From positions 1 through 7,370 of the forward strand of contig JAFGUR010000241.1 of the NCBI GenBank assembly GCA_016938425.1: DNA of 7,370 nt, read 5' to 3'. This document shows, piece by piece, positions 4,082-7,370 of the stretch. This stretch comes from Fusobacteriaceae bacterium (GTDB taxonomy: Bacteria; Fusobacteriota; Fusobacteriia; Fusobacteriales; Fusobacteriaceae). The first letter of the stretch is position 1, and every line of letters starts with the position of its first letter. The notes beneath the pieces were generated by a model, which saw nothing but the letters and a program-made list of their open reading frames with translations, ran no database searches and was not told the origin of the DNA. Position numbers and translations under genes: made by a program.

Positions 4082-6782
4082 TCTTTATAATCCAGCAAAT
4101 ATTAGTGAAAAAGATTTGGTAGAAAACTTTGTTATAAGAAAAGAAGAATTTGATTCAATTTTTAAAGATATTTTGGCAGATGACATGAAATCTCCACCAC
4201 AACATTATCTTATTCAAGCTCAAAGAGGAAGTGGGAAAACAACTTTATTACTTAGATTATATTATGAAGTAAAGAGGAATGAAAAACTTAATAAATGGCT
4301 TATCCCAATAATTTTTAATGAAGAGGAATATGGAGTATCAACTATTTATAGACTTTGGGAAAAAATAGCAGAATATCTAGAAGATGAAGAAGAATTAGAA
4401 GAATTTGAAGGAATTTATGATGAAATGGATAAAAAAAGTTCTTCAAAAAACTACGAGGAAGAATGTTATCTGATTTTAAAAAGATATTTGGATAATAGTG
4501 GAAGAAAACTGGTTATATTTATAGATAATTTTGGAGATATTCTTTCAAAATTAAGTGAACAAGAAGAAAGAAGATTTAGAGAAGTTTTAATGACGGACGC
4601 TAATATTAGAATAATAGGTGCTTCTTCTGTGGTTTTGGAAAATACATATAGATATGATAAGCCTTTTTTTGAATTTTTTAAGATACGTAACCTTAGTGGT
4701 TTGAATACAGAAGAAATGATAGATTTTTTATTGCAACTTGGAGAAAGTTGCAAATGTAAAGAAAAAATAGAAAATATGATTAATAATGATTTTGCAAGAA
4801 TAGAGTCACTTAGAATATTAACAGATGGAGTACCTAGGACAGTAGCCTTACTATTTGAGATTTTTATAGATGATGAAAGTGGAAATTCTTTTAAAAATTT
4901 AGAAATGCTTTTAGATAGAGTAACGCCATTATATAAACACAGAATGGATGACTTACCTACGAAACAACAAGAAATTGTTAATATTGTAGCTCTTAATTGG
5001 GATGCAATAGGAACAAAAGAAATAGCTGAAAAAATAAGAGGAGAAAGTAAATTAGTATCTGCACAGTTACAGCAATTGGAAAAAAATAAAATAATAGAAA
5101 AAAAATCTTTGGGTAAAAATAATTTATATCAAATAAAAGAAAGGTTTTTTAATATTTGGTATCTAATGAGATATGGAAGAAAAAAAGAAAGAAATAGAGT
5201 AAGATGGTTAGTTCAATTTTTTGAGTTATGGTATGATAAAAATGATTTTAAAAATAGAATGGAAAAACACAATGAAGCATTAAAAAACAATAGATTTGAC
5301 AGAACAACTACACTTTTTATGGCAGAAGCTTTATATTTTGTAAAACATGAAGATGATGAAATAGAAAGATTGAAAAATGAAATGATTAAATTAAGTGAGT
5401 TGTGTATAAATGAAGAGGATAAAAAATATTTAAAAAAATTATCAAATAGTCCAGATAAAAAGAAAATAGACGACGAGGGAAAAATAAATTCTTTCATAGA
5501 GTATGCTAATAATGGAGATTATAAAAAAGCAATAGAAATTGGGCTTTTAATAAAAAATAAAGAAAGCGGAATAGATAATGTTTTGGGTGTTTTGTATGAA
5601 ATACAGGGGAAATTAGAAGAAGCGGAAGAATATTATAAAAAAGCAATAGAAGAAGGAGATATAGAAGCAAATTTCAATTTAGGGAATTTATGTTATAAAC
5701 AAGAAAAGCTAGAAGAAGCAGAAAGCTATTATAAGGAAGCAATAGATGTGGGAATTGAAAAAACAAACTTTAATTTGGGATTCTTATACAATAGTCAAGG
5801 TAAAGTAGAAGAAGCTGAAGCGTGTTACAAGAGAGCAATAGAAAAAGGGAACATAGAAGCATACAATAATTTGGGATTGTTGTGTGATGACCAAGCAAGG
5901 TTAAAAGAAGCTGAAGAGTATTATAAAAAGGCAATAGAAGAAGGAATAAAAGAAGCATACAATAATTTAGGGAATTTATATAATAAGCAAGCAAGGTTAA
6001 AAGAAGCGGAAGAATATTATAAAAAAGCAATAGAAGAAGGAGATAAAGAAGCAAATTTTAATTTAGGTCTCTTATATGATAACCAAGGGAAGTTGGAAGA
6101 AGCCGAAGAATATTACAAGAAAGCAATAGAAAAAGGAATAAAAGAAGCAAATTTTAATTTGGGATTATTGTACAATAATCAAGATAAAGTAGAAGAAGCG
6201 GAATACTATTACAAGAAAGCAATAGGAGAAGAAGATAAAAAGGCAAATTTCAATTTAGCATCCTTATATGATGAGCAAGGAAAGTTAGAAGAAGCCGAAG
6301 AATATTATAAGAAAGCAATTGAAGAAGGAATAAAAGAAGCATACAATAGTTTGGCATGGTTTTATTATACGAATAAGCAGAATAGAGAAGAAGCTCTAGA
6401 TTTAAGTAGAAAAGCAGTAAGTTCCATTAAAAGCATTTACACTATTCATACTTTTGCAATGATACTTCTTTGGAATGATGAAATAGAAGAAGCAATAGAG
6501 ATGTCTAAAGAATTTATGACGAATGAAGAAGTTTTTGAAGAATTTCCTCAAGATATAATGGATTTTTTACTTATGCTAATGGCTAAGGGACAATATAACT
6601 ATTTATCTAAATTATTTGAAGAGAATAAATTTAACATTAAAGACAGATATAAACCTATATACTATGCTCTTGTTTATTTAAAAAATGACAAGGATGAGTA
6701 TATGAAAATCGGAGAAGAGTTAAAAGAAACTGTTGAGGATATTGTTAATAGAATAAACAAAATGGAATTAGATTATAAATAA
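4068..6782 (+). CDS. STAND-like P-loop NTPase with winged helix and C-terminal TPR array
   Basis: This 904-residue soluble protein has three parts. (1) The N-terminal NTPase, about 20-270, has Walker A AQRGSGKTTL (51-60, Lys57), Walker B LVIFIDNFG (148-156, Asp153, with Asn154 where Glu is usual), a sensor-like IRIIGASS (180-187) and a YDKPFFEFFKIRNLSGLN segment after it. (2) A winged-helix region, about 295-390, includes KQQEIVNIVAL, an HTH-like TKEIAEKI...LVSAQLQQLEKNKII, and the family-like RFFNIWYLMRYGRKKERNRVRWLVQF. (3) About nine TPR-like repeats lie at 500-787, followed by a helical tail. Nucleotide switch, winged helix and repeat sensor together match STAND NTPases. The ATG at 4068 lies inside the previous gene, with GGTGG at 4056-4060 seven nt before it, suggesting translational coupling. 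An acidic stretch lies at about 104-121. No nuclease, TIR, protease or membrane effector is visible in the protein, so any effector must be elsewhere or the role differs. Function is unassigned. Confidence 0.87.
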   Translation: MLQISLYNPANISEKDLVENFVIRKEEFDSIFKDILADDMKSPPQHYLIQAQRGSGKTTLLLRLYYEVKRNEKLNKWLIPIIFNEEEYGVSTIYRLWEKIAEYLEDEEELEEFEGIYDEMDKKSSSKNYEEECYLILKRYLDNSGRKLVIFIDNFGDILSKLSEQEERRFREVLMTDANIRIIGASSVVLENTYRYDKPFFEFFKIRNLSGLNTEEMIDFLLQLGESCKCKEKIENMINNDFARIESLRILTDGVPRTVALLFEIFIDDESGNSFKNLEMLLDRVTPLYKHRMDDLPTKQQEIVNIVALNWDAIGTKEIAEKIRGESKLVSAQLQQLEKNKIIEKKSLGKNNLYQIKERFFNIWYLMRYGRKKERNRVRWLVQFFELWYDKNDFKNRMEKHNEALKNNRFDRTTTLFMAEALYFVKHEDDEIERLKNEMIKLSELCINEEDKKYLKKLSNSPDKKKIDDEGKINSFIEYANNGDYKKAIEIGLLIKNKESGIDNVLGVLYEIQGKLEEAEEYYKKAIEEGDIEANFNLGNLCYKQEKLEEAESYYKEAIDVGIEKTNFNLGFLYNSQGKVEEAEACYKRAIEKGNIEAYNNLGLLCDDQARLKEAEEYYKKAIEEGIKEAYNNLGNLYNKQARLKEAEEYYKKAIEEGDKEANFNLGLLYDNQGKLEEAEEYYKKAIEKGIKEANFNLGLLYNNQDKVEEAEYYYKKAIGEEDKKANFNLASLYDEQGKLEEAEEYYKKAIEEGIKEAYNSLAWFYYTNKQNREEALDLSRKAVSSIKSIYTIHTFAMILLWNDEIEEAIEMSKEFMTNEEVFEEFPQDIMDFLLMLMAKGQYNYLSKLFEENKFNIKDRYKPIYYALVYLKNDKDEYMKIGEELKETVEDIVNRINKMELDYK
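5565..6428 (+). repeat. 96-bp tandem repeats encoding about nine 32-residue TPR-like units
   Basis: The TPR 'LG' glycine (or its Ala replacement) recurs at residues 507, 539, 571, 603, 635, 667, 699, 731 and 763, exactly every 32 residues (96 bp). Each unit keeps the TPR pattern L-G-x2-Y, then E-A-E-x-Y-Y-K-K-A-I. The linker of the form EEG(D/I)xEA is two residues shorter than in a canonical 34-residue TPR. The last unit is diverged (SLAWFYYTNKQNREEALDLSRKA), as capping repeats often are. A degenerate unit may precede the array at about 470-499. Similarity extends to DNA: 5617-5661 and 6001-6045 are identical over 45 bp, four repeat lengths apart. Confidence 0.9.
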
Positions 6783-6803
6783 GAAATTTAAAGGAGAAAA
6801 AAT

Positions 6804-7370
6804 ATGTATTTTGAAGAATATGCAAAAAAATGGGATACAGAATTTAGAATTGATAGAGCTAAAAAAATTGCAAATAAAATAAAAGAAAAAATAGAAATAG
6901 ATATTAATATGAATGTTATGGAATTTGGCTGTGGAACAGGGTTAGTGAGTTTTGGATTATATGATAATTTTAAAACTTTAACTTTAATTGATTCTTCAAA
7001 AAATATGCTAGAAATAGCAGAACTTAAAATAAAAGAATACAAAACTGCCAATATAAAAACAAGACATATAGATATAATGAATGAAGATATTGAAGAAAAA
7101 TACGATTTAATTTATACCTCAATGGCATTACACCATATAAAAGATATTGATTTGGCAATAAACAAGTTGAGTAAGCTTTTAACAAATGAAGGAAAGTTAT
7201 GCATAATAGATTTAGATGAAGAAGATGGAAGTTTTCATCATAATTTTCCTGATTTTGATGGGCATAATGGGTTTAATCAGAAAAAATTAAAGGCAGTACT
7301 AGAAAAAAATAATTTTAAAGAGGTAGAATCAGAAACATTTTTTTATGAAAAAAGAGAAATTAATAATATA
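6804..7370 (+). CDS. Class I SAM-dependent methyltransferase (3' truncated by window end)
   Basis: The frame is open from ATG 6804 to the window edge, giving 189 residues without a stop. Rossmann-fold methyltransferase motifs are clear: motif I VMEFGCGTGLVSFGL (38-52), motif II with the acidic ribose-binding residue in LTLIDSS (59-65, Asp63), the motif IV region DLIYTSMALHHI (101-112), and EGKLCIIDLDEED (129-141) for strand 5. These resemble Methyltransf_11/25-type (UbiE-like) enzymes acting on small molecules or proteins. No DNA-methyltransferase DPPY/NPPY-type motif is visible, so a restriction-type role is not supported. AAGGAG at 6791-6796 lies 7 nt before the ATG. Only 21 nt separate it from the previous stop, with no terminator between them, so it is probably the third gene of the ATPase operon. 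The substrate is unknown. It may be unrelated cargo rather than a functional partner. Confidence 0.85.
   Translation, partial: MYFEEYAKKWDTEFRIDRAKKIANKIKEKIEIDINMNVMEFGCGTGLVSFGLYDNFKTLTLIDSSKNMLEIAELKIKEYKTANIKTRHIDIMNEDIEEKYDLIYTSMALHHIKDIDLAINKLSKLLTNEGKLCIIDLDEEDGSFHHNFPDFDGHNGFNQKKLKAVLEKNNFKEVESETFFYEKREINNI

Noticed and set aside
4466..4753. Minus-strand open frame of 95 codons
   Set aside because: It is a shadow of the NTPase domain on the opposite strand, without family resemblance.
5213..5497. Minus-strand open frame of 94 codons
   Set aside because: It lies wholly inside the TPR protein gene, and its Ser/Phe/Leu-rich product is typical of antisense to Lys/Glu-rich coding.
5770..6054. 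Minus-strand Leu-rich open frame that looks like a membrane peptide
   Set aside because: It is the antisense of the EEAEEYYKKA repeats; the leucine runs are a by-product of that repeat.
6788..7051. Minus-strand open frame of 87 codons
   Set aside because: It lies opposite a convincing methyltransferase reading frame with intact SAM-binding motifs.
6804..7370. Restriction-modification DNA methyltransferase
   Set aside because: No DPPY/NPPY-type catalytic motif or target-recognition domain is visible. The motif order fits UbiE-like small-molecule or protein methyltransferases.

Overview
The window is very AT-rich and densely coded, with all genes on the + strand. It fits a low-GC anaerobe. 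Fusobacteriota (Fusobacterium-like) is my preferred assignment, because of the codon use and the style of the 32-residue EAEEYYKKAIE repeats. Low-GC Clostridia remain possible. The assignment rests on impression, not on a search.

Region 1 (1-2766) is a tightly packed housekeeping block. It holds the tail of an unidentified Cys/His-motif protein, murA (first committed step of peptidoglycan synthesis), a TrmH/RlmB-family rRNA 2'-O-methyltransferase whose start codon directly abuts the murA stop, and a SigH-family sigma factor. The rlmB-then-sigH order echoes the Firmicutes rlmB-yacP-sigH-rpmG-secE-nusG neighbourhood. The block closes with a perfect 9-bp-stem intrinsic terminator that overlaps the sigH stop codon.

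Region 2 (2767-2923) is the only real intergenic gap and is unusually structured. After the terminator come three palindromic AT-rich units at an exact 27-bp period. The third overlaps a near-consensus promoter (TTGACA-N17-TATACT), and a separate perfect 15-bp palindrome covers the -10 box. This looks like the operator/promoter of a tightly regulated accessory operon.

Region 3 (2924-7370) is that operon. It encodes a 385-aa P-loop ATPase of the archaeal-ATPase/Orc1-like type. Overlapping it by 14 bp is a 904-aa protein with its own P-loop NTPase, a winged-helix region and about nine TPR-like repeats of exactly 32 residues (STAND-like architecture). A class I SAM-dependent methyltransferase follows 21 bp later and runs off the window end.

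The paired ATPases, one with a canonical Walker B (DE) and one with an altered one (DN) plus a repeat sensor-like array, form the best candidate for an undescribed system. It could be a STAND-type sensing or defence module, or another two-ATPase switch. No function can be assigned from the sequence alone.
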